Under the pieces are notes generated by a model, which was given only the letters and a program-made list of their open reading frames with translations, was not told the origin of the DNA and did no database searches. From NCBI GenBank assembly GCA_029556615.1, contig JAKQDD010000030.1, positions 41,703 through 105,702 of the forward strand: 64,000 nt of DNA. The letters run 5' to 3'. The position numbers and the translations under genes were made by a program. Positions 7,657-17,557 of this stretch are shown one piece after another (the stretch's first letter is position 1; every line of letters starts with the position of its first letter). This DNA comes from Verrucomicrobiota bacterium (GTDB lineage: Bacteria > Verrucomicrobiota > Verrucomicrobiia > Limisphaerales > J093).

Positions 7657-10260
7657 ATGAAGATTCGCTGTACAACATGCGGAACAGACTACGACCTGGA
7701 CGACTCGTATCGGGGACGGCGGGTGCGCTGTGACGTCTGCAATGCGGAGCTCGTCGTGGAAGCAACGGCGGCTCCTACCCTCGCAACCCCGGCGCCTCGA
7801 GCCGATCCCGCCCCGGTCACCCCGGCGCGCCCAACGCCCAGACAGCCCGCCGGCGCCAAGCCCGGCGCCAACCCGGGGGAAGCCGCGGGCGCGTTGGGGA
7901 TCTGGAAGGACCCGCTCCAGCACGAACCGACGCCGTACGAAGTGCTCGGTGTCCCGCGGGGCGCGCAAAAGCCGGAAGTCGAACGGGCGGTCGTCGCGGC
8001 CATCCGCCGGGGCGTGCGCTCCCTTGAAGCCCAAGTGGCCCGCCGGGCGCTCCTGACGCCGGCCGAGCGGGCGTCCTGCGATCTGCTGCTCTATGATCCG
8101 GCCGTTCTCGAACGGCTGAATCCGAGCCCGCTGCGGGACCCGACGGTTCTGCATGCCTCGCGACGATTGGCCACCGGCGAGGCCTGGGAACGGCAATTGC
8201 GGGCCCGCTTCCCCGATGCCGGCATTGCGCACAGCCTCGGCGTCCTCTGGTACTGGTGGGCCCGCCACGAACAGGAGCGCCTTGAGGCCCTGGTCGGGGC
8301 CGCACCGGACCGGGCCCGACAGAGTGACGGCTCGAAGTCGCAGTTGATCCTCGCCGCCCGCCAGAAGACGGGGGGTGCCTGTGCCCTGAAGGCGAGCGAA
8401 TGCACCGAGCCCGACTGCGTCTGGCGTGAGGACTGTGCCACGGCCGGCGTGACCGCCCAGGAAGCCTGGAAACGGGCCGTGATCTACTGGAGCATGCTGG
8501 CCTCGACGCCCGAGGTGTGGAATGGCCGGCTGGGTCTCAGCGAGGCGGAGTCCGCGGCGCTGCGCAAGAACTTCATCGAGGATTTGTCCAACCGGCTGGT
8601 CGACTGCGCCCAGCACTACAGCCAGCAGTTTGCCGCCGATCATCCCCTGGCCGCCTCCTTCCGGCAGCTCAAACTGTGCCTCGCCTCGGAACTGAAAACG
8701 TCCGCTGCCATGGCCCAGTCAGGCTACCGCACCAAGCGCGGCCGGGTCGCCGCCGGAGTCCTCATGCTGCAGCACCTGGGCCTGCTCGAGAAGGTCCGGG
8801 AACAGGTCGACGGCCTTCTCGAACGAACGCCGGGGAACCAGGCGCTTCGGGAACTGCGCGCCCTGCTCTCACCCCACTTCCCGATCATCATCCTGGTCGA
8901 GGAGGAGAGAGCCCAGGAGGCCCTCGAAGCCATCGAGCGCCTCCCCGGCAAGGACAAGGAATCACTCGAAATCCGACGCCTCCGGTGCAAGGCCCTCCTC
9001 ATCGCCGGACGCCAGCGGGCCAGCGTCAATGAATGCGCACGAGCCCTGGATTACTGGACCCAAGCCCTGAATCTGGGGGCGGGAGAGGACCTGGATGCCG
9101 AGGTCCGACGCCAGGTCGTTGCCAGTTGTCAGAGCCAGGGACACGAGCTCGAGAGGCGGGATGCCGACCGGGCCGCGGACATCCTCGAGCGCGGATTGCG
9201 TCTCACGCAGGATCCCAAGCTCAGACTCCAACTCGCCGAACTCCTCGTGGGACGCGGGATCGATGCCTTCAACAAGGCCCAGGAAGCGATCAAGACCGCC
9301 CGCGGCGCCAAGGCGCGATCCCTCATCAAAGAGCTCGAGCGCGCTCGGCACCACATCGCGCGGGCCAAAGAACTCGGATCGGCGCGCGCCGCCGCGAACC
9401 TCGAGACCGCCGAGGAAATCCTGAGCGGCCTCAAGCTCCAGATGAGCGAGGGTCTGCTGGACCTGCCCGAGGCTGCCGAAAGACCCTGGCGTGAGGCCAA
9501 CGCCGCCGTCCAGCGCAAGGACTGGGACACGGCCATCGAACGATTGCGCGAAGCCTTGAAACTGGCCGGCGGCAGCCGGCCGGGCCTCACCCAACGGCTG
9601 GCGTCCGCCCTGGCCAACCGCGGCATCCAACGCGCCAACCAGGCCGTGCAAAGCCTGTCGGTCGCCCACCAGGCCCATGGAGCCGAACTCATGGGCCTGA
9701 TCCAGGAGATCCAAAACCACTACGACGATGATCAGTGCGCCATCTGCAAGAAGTCGAAGCTCTTCAACACCGCCGGCACCGAGTGGTTCACCGTCACCTT
9801 GAAAGGGGGCAAGACCGGCCAGCTGTGCCTCATGTGCATGATGCGCCTGCAACAGCTGCAGAACGATCGCCCCACACCCGATCCCAACTCGGTGGCCCTC
9901 CTCCGATCCGGCGAGAGCGACCTCGCCGAAGCCAGCACCCTCGACCCGACCAGCACGCACATCCAGAAGAACCTGCGCGATGTCCGTGAAACACTCCGGC
10001 AGCTGTCGTCGGAACCTGAGTCGCATACCACGGTCGAACGATCCCAGGCACCGCACCCCGCCGCCGCGCCGCGCCCCGCCCCGGGACCGGCGCCCCACCG
10101 GCCGCGCCGTCCCAGTCCGACGCCTGCACCCGGCAGCCCGCCTCCCGCGCCCACCCCAGGCAGTGCAGCCACCCCCTCGGTCGGAGTCCGATTCCTGAAA
10201 GCAACATGGTGGTTGTGGGCCGCGGGGCTCGGCTGGCTCCTGGTGAAAGGGTGTCAGTGA
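7657..10260 (+). CDS. J-like zinc-finger TPR protein with C-terminal membrane anchor
   Basis: An 867-residue multidomain protein. The ATG at 7657 places an MJ0042-type zinc finger at the very N-terminus (CTTCG...CDVCN, residues 5-27), so upstream in-frame starts are unlikely. A Pro/Ala linker is followed by a J-domain-like segment at about 90-150 (PYEVLGVPRGAQKPEVERA...), which lacks the HPD tripeptide needed to stimulate Hsp70. A cysteine cluster lies near 240-262 (CALKASECTEPDC). Helical TPR-like repeats fill 270-690, then a second metal-binding-like block, CAICKKSK...CLMCM (about 693-730). A Pro-rich stretch leads to one hydrophobic segment at the extreme C-terminus (WWLWAAGLGWLLVKG), which looks like a tail anchor with the bulk in the cytoplasm. 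Role inferred from neighbours: a scaffold or co-chaperone for the two Hsp70s upstream. Confidence 0.72.
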   Translation: MKIRCTTCGTDYDLDDSYRGRRVRCDVCNAELVVEATAAPTLATPAPRADPAPVTPARPTPRQPAGAKPGANPGEAAGALGIWKDPLQHEPTPYEVLGVPRGAQKPEVERAVVAAIRRGVRSLEAQVARRALLTPAERASCDLLLYDPAVLERLNPSPLRDPTVLHASRRLATGEAWERQLRARFPDAGIAHSLGVLWYWWARHEQERLEALVGAAPDRARQSDGSKSQLILAARQKTGGACALKASECTEPDCVWREDCATAGVTAQEAWKRAVIYWSMLASTPEVWNGRLGLSEAESAALRKNFIEDLSNRLVDCAQHYSQQFAADHPLAASFRQLKLCLASELKTSAAMAQSGYRTKRGRVAAGVLMLQHLGLLEKVREQVDGLLERTPGNQALRELRALLSPHFPIIILVEEERAQEALEAIERLPGKDKESLEIRRLRCKALLIAGRQRASVNECARALDYWTQALNLGAGEDLDAEVRRQVVASCQSQGHELERRDADRAADILERGLRLTQDPKLRLQLAELLVGRGIDAFNKAQEAIKTARGAKARSLIKELERARHHIARAKELGSARAAANLETAEEILSGLKLQMSEGLLDLPEAAERPWREANAAVQRKDWDTAIERLREALKLAGGSRPGLTQRLASALANRGIQRANQAVQSLSVAHQAHGAELMGLIQEIQNHYDDDQCAICKKSKLFNTAGTEWFTVTLKGGKTGQLCLMCMMRLQQLQNDRPTPDPNSVALLRSGESDLAEASTLDPTSTHIQKNLRDVRETLRQLSSEPESHTTVERSQAPHPAAAPRPAPGPAPHRPRRPSPTPAPGSPPPAPTPGSAATPSVGVRFLKATWWLWAAGLGWLLVKGCQ

Positions 10261-10297
10261 CATCCGCCCACAACCCTTCCATCGATCGGAGACCCCA

Positions 10298-11527
10298 ATG
10301 AACTGCCCTGTCTGTCCGGCGCGAGATCTGCCCGACGACTGCACCTGCTGTCCCGTCTGCCGGGCGGATCTGCAACCCTTCCAGCGAGTCCGCCAGCTCC
10401 ACCGCGCCCAGCTCGCCGAAGCCCAACGGCTGTTCGAGTTGGGCGCCGTCGATCCCGCCCTCCATCACGCGGCGGCAGCCCTCGCCCTCAACCCCTCGTA
10501 CGCTCCCGCCCTGAAACTCCTCGGCCGCTTGTTCTGGCAAAAAGGCGCAGCCCAGGAGGCCCTTGCTCGGTGGGAGGAGGCAGCCCGGCTCGATCCGGAT
10601 GACCAGGAAGTCCAGGCGTTGCTGCGGGAATCCCGCGCCGAGCTGCAAGCCCGGGACCACCGGCGAAAGCGGGCATGGTGGCTCGGCGGCGCCGCGCTGG
10701 GCGCTGCGCTGATCGCGGCCGTCCTGTACGCCCTCCTCTACGTCAATCCCCGGCTCGCCGACCGACAGGGATCCAGTTCCACCGCCGCGGCGGGCCGGCC
10801 AGGGGCGGGAACCGCGGAAACCGCGGTCGCCAAGGCGCTCGAGGATCTCGCAGTCCGACTCGAAGCCTTGCAGCGCCGCTGCGACACCCTCGCCGAGAGC
10901 CAGGAACCGATGACGGCTCAGCTCAATTCCACCGCCGACGCCGGCGCGGAGTCCCGACGGCAGATCGCCATGCTGAACACGAACCTCTCCGAAGTCTCCG
11001 CCCTGGCAACCCACCTCGCGTCCGTGAGGCTTCCGGACCTCTCGAAGGTCGTCACCAGCACCCTGGACCGGCTGAAAGCCGTCGAATCCGGGCTGCAAAC
11101 GGTCGTGGCCGCCCAAGCCATGGCCGACGCCGACGCCAAGACCATGCTCCAGACCGCCGCGGAATCGCAGCAGGCGCTCCGCAACACGCGGCAGGAGATC
11201 GCAGCCCTCGAGCACTGGCTTGCCGGCGTGGCGCAGACCGCCGCGCCCCTCCTGCAACCGCCTGCGATCGAGGAGTTGGCCGCGCAGATCGCCGCCGCCC
11301 GCAACGAACTCGATCGCCTCCAACAGGAAGAGGCCAGGCCGCGGCATTCCCGCGGCGCGTTCGAAGCCATGGCGGACCTGCGAGCCGAAAGCCGGGTCCG
11401 GGCGGCTCAGAAACGGCTTGCAGTCCTCGAGGCAGAATGGCAAAAGCACGCCGAACCATGGCTGCGCTTCAAGACGTTCCTCAGCACGAATGCGCAGCCC
11501 CCAGCCCCCGGCCTATCCCCCCGTTAG
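10298..11527 (+). CDS. Zinc-ribbon, TPR, single-pass membrane, coiled-coil protein
   Basis: A 409-residue protein of unknown function with a clear layout: an N-terminal zinc ribbon (CPVC...CCPVC, residues 3-21), TPR-like helices at about 30-110 (QRLFELGAVDPALHHAAAAL; LARWEEAARLDPD), a transmembrane segment at about 127-150 (GAALGAALIAAVLYALLYV), and a long predicted coiled coil from about 180 to 395 that would lie on the far side of the membrane. The end of the coil (EWQKHAEPWLRFKTFLS) closely resembles that of the protein encoded at 17558-18661 (EAWEQHVVPWLKARAALS), so the two are paralogues, one per chaperone module. ATG chosen because the ribbon starts at residue 2. It begins 37 bp after the J-like gene and is likely co-transcribed. 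Confidence 0.7.
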   Translation: MNCPVCPARDLPDDCTCCPVCRADLQPFQRVRQLHRAQLAEAQRLFELGAVDPALHHAAAALALNPSYAPALKLLGRLFWQKGAAQEALARWEEAARLDPDDQEVQALLRESRAELQARDHRRKRAWWLGGAALGAALIAAVLYALLYVNPRLADRQGSSSTAAAGRPGAGTAETAVAKALEDLAVRLEALQRRCDTLAESQEPMTAQLNSTADAGAESRRQIAMLNTNLSEVSALATHLASVRLPDLSKVVTSTLDRLKAVESGLQTVVAAQAMADADAKTMLQTAAESQQALRNTRQEIAALEHWLAGVAQTAAPLLQPPAIEELAAQIAAARNELDRLQQEEARPRHSRGAFEAMADLRAESRVRAAQKRLAVLEAEWQKHAEPWLRFKTFLSTNAQPPAPGLSPR

Positions 11528-11663
11528 CGGAATTCGCTGAGCCCGCGGAAAGCAGCATCGTTCGAAATCCCGGGTATCAGAGGGTGGAGTCGACGTGGAT
11601 GAACGCTCCGGGTGCCAGTGACGGGTGAAACTGCGGGCGGCCGCGCGACCCATGGAAGAGACC

Positions 11664-14201
11664 ATGAGCAGCAATCAGCAACCAGCACCGAGGTCGGAGG
11701 GTCGCACGGCGCCGCACGAGGAAGGCGGCGATGGGCTGCCAACCCATTGGCTGTTTACGACGCTGAACACGCCCCTGCTGGGCGTGCCGGTGGGGATGGA
11801 CGTCTACCTGCGCAATGCCTACCGCCTCCTCGGCTTGCCCGCCAACGCGCCGGCCGAGGCCGCCGTCCGCGAAATGGGACGGCTGAAGTCGATGGCCAGA
11901 CTCAGCGCCAACGCACCCCAGCGGTTCTGGATCCGCAACGGCTACGAATCCCGTCTTTCCTGCGAGGAGGCCATGACCGCCGTGGCCCGTCTGAAAGACC
12001 CCCGCCAGCGGTTGATCCAGGAGCTGTTCTGGCCGCACCTCGACAACGGCCTCGGGACGCGTTTGACCCAGAGCCGCACGCTGGATGATCCCCAGTTGCG
12101 CTCGGAACTGCACGCCGTGGCGGAACACCAGAATGGACGCGCGGCTGCCCTGGCCCGGCACGGTCTGGCGATTCTCTACCACAACCTGGCGCTGCGCGAT
12201 GAGCTCCTGGCCGGTGAGGACGGAGCCGACTGGAGCGACCAGCATTGGCGGCAGGCGCTGACCATCTGGGGCGAGACGCTGGCCAACAGCCATTTCTGGG
12301 AGTACATGGCCGATCGGGTGCGTGGCTACGACGATTTCCGCGTTCAAGCGGAGGATCTCGAAGCGATCAAGCCGCAGCTCTGGCGCGTTATCCTCGAGTT
12401 CCACAGCGTGCTGGCGCGCTCGCATGCGGAGCGCCAGCCGACGCTGGCCAACGGGCATCTCCGGCTGCTCAGCACGGCTCCGTGCCCGTCCGAGACCATG
12501 GTCCCGGTTCTGGGTGCGTCGCTGAAGGCCATCGCCGGCAAGAAGCTGGTCCCGGTCGTGGCGCAGGCCCAGTCCCAGCTCCTCGGACACAAGCCGCCGC
12601 TCAAATGGCAGGACTTCCGCAGCCGCTGCGAACCGATCCTGCAACAGGCCGGCCAGGTGCTGGCGTTCCTGGCGCATGAGCTGCGCATCGCCGCCGAGGT
12701 GGTGGCACTGGCCGAGTTTGACACGTTCTGCGACGTGGTCGCCACCGGCCTCGCCCAGAGCATCGATTACAGCCAGGACCGGGAGCGAGCCCTGCTCTAC
12801 TCGATGGTCACCACGCGCCGGCTCCTGGGCTTTCCGCTCTCCTCCGCAGCGCGCATCAAGCACGAGTCCATCCTGCGTCAGGACCGGCAGATGCTGTACC
12901 ACAAGGAGTTCGCCCTGCCCGAAGAGGTCGATCCCACGGAATGCTGGTTCCTGGCCGGAGAACCGGCGGATCCGGATGCCTGCATCGTCAAACCGGTCTA
13001 CCGGATCACGCGCGTGACCGCCGCCAATATCCAGTGGAACCAGCGCCGGATTCTCGTGCCCCGCTCGACGGCCGCCAATGAAATGCACCGGGGCCGGAAA
13101 CCCCCGGCGGGATGGACCGCACAAGGCAACACGCCGGCCGCCCGGGCGCTCAATGAGCAGCTCGAAGCCGCCCGCGCCAAGGCCGCCAAGGCGGAACAGG
13201 ATCTCGAGGCGCAACGGGATGCCGCCCGGCGTCAGGTGCAGGATCAGTATGCCCGCCGCCTCGACGAGGCCCAACAGGCGATCGATGCAGCCCTGGCCCG
13301 GGTTGCCCCGCAAGTGGCGGCCGCAGCAGCCGAAAAAGACCGGCAGATCGCCGAGGAGAACACCCGGCTCGAATCGCAACTCGGATCGATCCAAACCGCC
13401 TCAGCGGATGAGCTGGCTGCCGCCCAACAGGCCCTCGATGCCATCACTTCCGGCCAGTCCGGCAGGAGAATCCCCTGGGCCCTCCTGCTGGGCCTGGGCG
13501 CAACCGGCGCCGTCCTGGGCGCCGCCGCCGGCTATGCCCTCGACTTCTGGTACCTGCTCCCGCGCTCGGTCCCGTCCCCCATGGCCCTCGCCGGCGGCGC
13601 CTGCGTGGGAAGCGTCCTCTGCGGATCGTCCGCCGCCTTCTCGCGGACGCTCAAGACCCATGGCGCGGAGAGGCGAGTCGGCAGAATCCGGAAGAGACTC
13701 GATGCGGCGTTGGCGCAAGCCCGGGAGGATTCCGCCCGCACGGCAGCGAGGATTCAGGAGGATAGCGGTGCCGCACTCGCCCGGATCGAGGCGGAGGTCA
13801 CAGCGCGGCGGAAAGCCCGCCAGGAAATCGAGGCGTCCATGCAGAGCGAGCTCGCGGCGATCGATGCGACAATCCAGACCCAGCAGGATGCGGTGCGCAA
13901 AGACGCGGCGAAACGGGTGAAGAAACTCGAAGACAAACTGGCCGCGCTCGTCACCCCCAAGAAGGAATCGGCGGCGTCGGATTTTCCACCGTACCGAAAT
14001 GCCCGGGCCGCCGGGTACCGGGATGGCGAACGGCCGTCCGATGCCGAGGCTCAGGCCATGATGACCGAGGAGTTCAACCGGCTGGTGCAATCGCTGACGC
14101 CACAACAGGCCGTGCTGCTCCAAGTCATGCTGCAGCAGGCCGGCCCCGGGCAGCAAGCGGCCGTCCTCGAGAGGTTCATCGAGATGAGAGGCGGCTTTTG
14201 A
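11664..14201 (+). CDS. J-like N-terminal domain, coiled coil and two membrane segments
   Basis: An 845-residue protein. The ATG at 11664 has GGAAGAG four bases upstream; an ATG at 11652 is an alternative. The N-terminal region (about 35-115) looks like a J domain or a related helical bundle (YRLLGLPANAPAEAAVREM; LKDPRQRLIQELFWP) but has no HPD motif. A middle helical region follows, with segments resembling TPRs. Residues about 495-595 form a charged coiled coil, then a hydrophobic pair at about 604-632 and 640-658 (PWALLLGLGATGAVLGAAAG; MALAGGACVGSVLCG), then a second coiled coil at 660-765. The C-terminus is short and Gln/Met-rich. It starts the second chaperone module (J-like, GrpE-like, Hsp70, TPR-membrane protein). 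Function unknown; a membrane-tethered partner of the third Hsp70 is the simplest reading. Confidence 0.68.
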   Translation: MSSNQQPAPRSEGRTAPHEEGGDGLPTHWLFTTLNTPLLGVPVGMDVYLRNAYRLLGLPANAPAEAAVREMGRLKSMARLSANAPQRFWIRNGYESRLSCEEAMTAVARLKDPRQRLIQELFWPHLDNGLGTRLTQSRTLDDPQLRSELHAVAEHQNGRAAALARHGLAILYHNLALRDELLAGEDGADWSDQHWRQALTIWGETLANSHFWEYMADRVRGYDDFRVQAEDLEAIKPQLWRVILEFHSVLARSHAERQPTLANGHLRLLSTAPCPSETMVPVLGASLKAIAGKKLVPVVAQAQSQLLGHKPPLKWQDFRSRCEPILQQAGQVLAFLAHELRIAAEVVALAEFDTFCDVVATGLAQSIDYSQDRERALLYSMVTTRRLLGFPLSSAARIKHESILRQDRQMLYHKEFALPEEVDPTECWFLAGEPADPDACIVKPVYRITRVTAANIQWNQRRILVPRSTAANEMHRGRKPPAGWTAQGNTPAARALNEQLEAARAKAAKAEQDLEAQRDAARRQVQDQYARRLDEAQQAIDAALARVAPQVAAAAAEKDRQIAEENTRLESQLGSIQTASADELAAAQQALDAITSGQSGRRIPWALLLGLGATGAVLGAAAGYALDFWYLLPRSVPSPMALAGGACVGSVLCGSSAAFSRTLKTHGAERRVGRIRKRLDAALAQAREDSARTAARIQEDSGAALARIEAEVTARRKARQEIEASMQSELAAIDATIQTQQDAVRKDAAKRVKKLEDKLAALVTPKKESAASDFPPYRNARAAGYRDGERPSDAEAQAMMTEEFNRLVQSLTPQQAVLLQVMLQQAGPGQQAAVLERFIEMRGGF

Positions 14202-14354
14202 GAACGTGCCCACCCGGGAAACCCAACCGCAAACGTCGTGAAAGGCCCCGATCGCACCCCCTCACCTTCGTCATGATCAACCGACACTCACCGCCAGGAA
14301 TACGATGCGTCGTCGCCGACGCGTGCTTCAGTGCGGGTGTCGAAGGAGGAAGTC
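14202..14354. other. 153-bp intergenic gap before the second GrpE-like gene
   Basis: Contains a small dyad, GCGTCG-TCGC-CGACGC, near 14309-14324, and a strong ribosome site AAGGAGG at 14344-14350 serving the next ATG. No clear promoter was recognised. Confidence 0.3.
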
Positions 14355-14927
14355 ATGTGGTTTAGCCGGCTGCGGGTCTGGTGGACCCAGGGGCGTTTCC
14401 CCGAGGAAATCCGGATCTCGGAGGTCGCGCCCGTGGATCTCGAGGAGGTCCTGGGGGAGCTGGCCGCGGACATCCTCGCCATGGGCAAACCGGCGCCGGC
14501 CAACCCGGTCGCCGCGGAATCGGCTGCACCCGCCCCTGTCCCTACCGCGTCGGCCGCCCCTGCCGCCGGCGCTCTCGAGGTCGGCTTCGTCGTCGCGCTC
14601 TGCAACGACTTGTCCCGGGTCAAACGCAACGCGACCATGCTGTCGCAGGCGGGGACCGAGACCAAGGAGATCCGCGGCATTCGCCGGGCTGTCGAGCGGC
14701 TCGACGACGCCCTGCGAGGGCGTGGAGTCGAGTACTTCGAGAAAACAGGAACCCGATTCGACCCCAGGGACATCGAGTTCGACCCCAAAGGCCAGCCGGT
14801 CGTCGTGCCCGGCCTGGCCCAGAGCCGTATCGGGCCCTGCGAGTGTCCGGTGGTCAAACTGGACGGCAAGATCATTCAACGCGCACAAGGACTGGTGGAA
14901 GTACCCGCTGGAGGAGGAGGACGATAG
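14355..14927 (+). CDS. Small GrpE-like protein
   Basis: A 190-residue protein starting at the ATG at 14355, preceded by AAGGAGGA at good spacing; an earlier ATG at 14331 lacks such a site. A short N-terminal segment and a Pro/Ala linker (about 50-75) precede a helical region (LCNDLSRVKRNATMLSQAG) and a part that follows the GrpE pattern: a helix ending LDDALRGRGVEYFEKTG, then RFDPRDIEFDP, comparable to the G-V-x-x-I-x-x-x-G-x-x-FDP-x-x-H-E stretch of GrpE. The end is a beta-rich segment with a PCECPVVKLDGKII motif. It ends 1 bp before the third Hsp70, as expected for its exchange factor. The resemblance is weak and local, so the assignment rests partly on position. Confidence 0.55.
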   Translation: MWFSRLRVWWTQGRFPEEIRISEVAPVDLEEVLGELAADILAMGKPAPANPVAAESAAPAPVPTASAAPAAGALEVGFVVALCNDLSRVKRNATMLSQAGTETKEIRGIRRAVERLDDALRGRGVEYFEKTGTRFDPRDIEFDPKGQPVVVPGLAQSRIGPCECPVVKLDGKIIQRAQGLVEVPAGGGGR

Positions 14928-14928
14928 C

Positions 14929-17529
14929 ATGGCGAAAATATTCCTGAAGTTGGGGATCGATCACGGAACCAGCAACTCGAGCATCTGCGTCATGGAACCG
15001 ACGGGCCCGCGGGTCATCCGGGTGGATGGCGCGGACGAGATCATGCCCTCGGTCGTGTACATGGACCGCAGCGGCCGCGTCATTGTGGGGGCTGCGGCTC
15101 GCAAGGCGATGCTCTACAACCCCCCGCAGGAGGGGGACGGCCACGCGGGCTACAAAATCAAGATTGGCCAGGACGACCGCTACGATTTCCGCGCCGCCGG
15201 GAAATCCCTGTCCGCGCCGGAGTTGGGGGGGCTGGTGATGGGGTACCTCCTGCGGGCGTATCGGGACGTGGCCCACGAGGAAATCCCGGGTGCCGTGATC
15301 ACCGTGCCCGCCAAGTTCGAGCACAACGCCTGCGAGGGCACGCGGGAGGCCGCCCGTCATGCAGGCCTGAAGTTCTTCCCCCAGATCCAGGAGCCCATCG
15401 CCGCGTCGATGGCGTACGGATTCACCGCCACCGATCGCAGGGCCCAGTGGATGGTCTTTGACCTGGGAGGTGGGACGCTGGACGTCTCGCTCGTCTACGT
15501 CCGCGGGGGACGAATGGACGTGCCGGAGGAAGGCCATGCGGGCGACAACCGGCTGGGGGGACGCAAGTTCGACCGGGAGATCCTGGCCTACGTGCTCGGA
15601 CAACTGAAGAAACAATACGCCCTCGCCACGTTCTCCGAGGGCAATCCCGCCTACACCCAGGCCTGGGGACGCCTCATGATGGCGTGCGAGCAGGCCAAAA
15701 TCCAGCTCTCGACCCGATCCCAGGCGGTGGTCGAAGTGGACGGCGTGCTCTGCCAGGATGACCAGGGAAAGGACGTGCTGGTCGAGATCCCCATCGAGCG
15801 CAGCCAGTACGTGGCGATGATCGCGCCCGAAATCCAGAAGGCGATTCACCTGTGCCGGACCCTGCTCGAAGGCAACCGGCTGACACCCAAGGATCTGGAT
15901 CGGATCATCCTGATCGGCGGGCCCACCAAGACCCCCTATGTGCAAACCGCGCTGGCCGAGGGCCTCGGGCTCGAGGTCAAACCCACCATCGACCCGATGA
16001 CCGCCGTGGCTGTCGGAGCCGCCTTGCACGCAGCCACCGTCGAGCTTCCCGAGGAGCATCACCCCTCCGTTCGTGTCACCGAGACCATCGCCGCCTCCTT
16101 CGTCTCCGTCCGCCTCGAGTACGAGCGCACCCCGCAGGCCAATCCCTGCTTCATCGCCGGAAAGGTCGAGGGCGAAATCGACCCCGCGTCGACCAGGGTC
16201 GAGATCCGGAGAAGCGACGGCTGGTCCTCAGGCGATATTCCCGTGGCCGAGGACGGGACCTTCACCTGCGACGTCGCCCTGATTGACGAGGGCACCGCGA
16301 AACTCTCGAGTTTTGAAACCCGCGTTTTCGGGAAAGGGGGCGAGCTGCTCGCATCGTCGGCCGAGCCGCAGATTCTCTATCCCTACCGCGGGGTCGAGGG
16401 TCGCCTGGCCAATTCGCTGCTGATCGCCACCGAGGGGAACCGCACGGTCACCCTGGTCAAAAAGGGATCCAGCCTGCCGGGCAAGGGCTCGGAACGGTTC
16501 GTCACCACCAAGCCGCTGCAGAAAGGCTCCGGCGATGACGTCCTGAACATCGCCGTCCTCGAAGGTGTCACCAACTTGTTCGGCGAGGAGAACTCAAGCG
16601 CGGACCTGAACGTCCACATCGGATCGCTCGTGATCAAGGGGGACAACGAACGGCTGACCCATGACCTGCCCGCCGGCAGCCGGCTCCGCATCACCGTGCA
16701 CCAGGACGAGTCCCGCGCGGTCCACTGCGTCGCTTACGTCGATCTCCTCGACGACGAATTCGAGGGCGAGATCACCAGGGAAGGGTTCGAGATCGACTCC
16801 AAAAGCGTCGCGGCCCGCTTCGCCACCGCGACCGCCGCGCTCGAGGATGCCAGGGCCCTCGACCGCGAATACCCCACGCCAGGGGTCGACCAAAGACTCC
16901 GGATCATCGACGAACTCAAGGTTGTCGAGGAAATCGCCAAGGAAACGGAACGGGCCCAGCAGGGGGAGAAAGACGCCCTGTATCGAGCCTACCGGCGTGT
17001 CCTCGAACTCGCCGGCGCGCTGCAGATCATCGCCGAAGCCCAAACCGAAGCTCATGGCCGACGCCACATCGGACGCCTGCGACAGGCGGTCCGCGACAAG
17101 GAGGCGCAAGACCTCGACGCCGTCGAGGCGGAGTTCGACCGTGCCGTCCGCGAGAAGGACACCAAGGCCTTGGCGAGAACGCGTGAGGCGCTGACCGAGC
17201 TTGATCACCGCGTCCGGGCCCGCCCCTACTTCAGCGTCTGCCTCGCGCTGGCGGCCGTGGCCGGCAAACGTGGCAACCAACGCCAGATCGCGGTCGTGAA
17301 GGAGGCCGACGCCCTCATCGGACGCGTCGACGCCAAGGGCGGTGTGGGCGCCCTCACAGCCTCCGATTTGTCCGAATTGGAAGCCATGCATCGGAAGCTG
17401 CTCGACGTGCTGCCCGAGCTGCCGAAGTGGATCGAGGAGTTCCTGAAGACCATCCCGGACGGCACCCCGCCCGGAACCACCAAGAACCCCTACGCGCACG
17501 TCAAGAAAGAGACGGCCAGCAACTACTGA
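14929..17529 (+). CDS. Hsp70-family chaperone (third copy)
   Basis: An 866-residue Hsp70. The ATG at 14929 sits just behind GGAGGAGGAGGA, which lies in the end of the preceding gene. The ATPase motifs are well kept: LGIDHGTSNSSIC, VPAKFEHNACEG, QEPIAASMAYGF, FDLGGGTLDVS, NRLGGRKFD, ILIGGPTKTPYVQ, VAVGAALHAA. The substrate-binding part (about 385-630) is diverged and begins with a beta-sandwich-like region (RLEYERTPQANPCFIAGKV), and the C-terminal 240 residues are helical and charged. There is no zinc ribbon, unlike the DnaK at 3265. It is preceded by a GrpE-like gene and followed by a TPR-membrane protein, giving the same order of functions as the first module. Likely active as an ATPase; client range unknown. 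Confidence 0.9.
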   Translation: MAKIFLKLGIDHGTSNSSICVMEPTGPRVIRVDGADEIMPSVVYMDRSGRVIVGAAARKAMLYNPPQEGDGHAGYKIKIGQDDRYDFRAAGKSLSAPELGGLVMGYLLRAYRDVAHEEIPGAVITVPAKFEHNACEGTREAARHAGLKFFPQIQEPIAASMAYGFTATDRRAQWMVFDLGGGTLDVSLVYVRGGRMDVPEEGHAGDNRLGGRKFDREILAYVLGQLKKQYALATFSEGNPAYTQAWGRLMMACEQAKIQLSTRSQAVVEVDGVLCQDDQGKDVLVEIPIERSQYVAMIAPEIQKAIHLCRTLLEGNRLTPKDLDRIILIGGPTKTPYVQTALAEGLGLEVKPTIDPMTAVAVGAALHAATVELPEEHHPSVRVTETIAASFVSVRLEYERTPQANPCFIAGKVEGEIDPASTRVEIRRSDGWSSGDIPVAEDGTFTCDVALIDEGTAKLSSFETRVFGKGGELLASSAEPQILYPYRGVEGRLANSLLIATEGNRTVTLVKKGSSLPGKGSERFVTTKPLQKGSGDDVLNIAVLEGVTNLFGEENSSADLNVHIGSLVIKGDNERLTHDLPAGSRLRITVHQDESRAVHCVAYVDLLDDEFEGEITREGFEIDSKSVAARFATATAALEDARALDREYPTPGVDQRLRIIDELKVVEEIAKETERAQQGEKDALYRAYRRVLELAGALQIIAEAQTEAHGRRHIGRLRQAVRDKEAQDLDAVEAEFDRAVREKDTKALARTREALTELDHRVRARPYFSVCLALAAVAGKRGNQRQIAVVKEADALIGRVDAKGGVGALTASDLSELEAMHRKLLDVLPELPKWIEEFLKTIPDGTPPGTTKNPYAHVKKETASNY

Positions 17530-17557
17530 CAAGGCATCAGGAGAGCAGGCGCTCGCC

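Noticed and set aside
14305..14928. Upstream extension of the third Hsp70 gene
   Set aside because: It overlaps the GrpE-like gene in another frame; the ATG at 14929 has a strong ribosome site and starts at the conserved ATPase motif.
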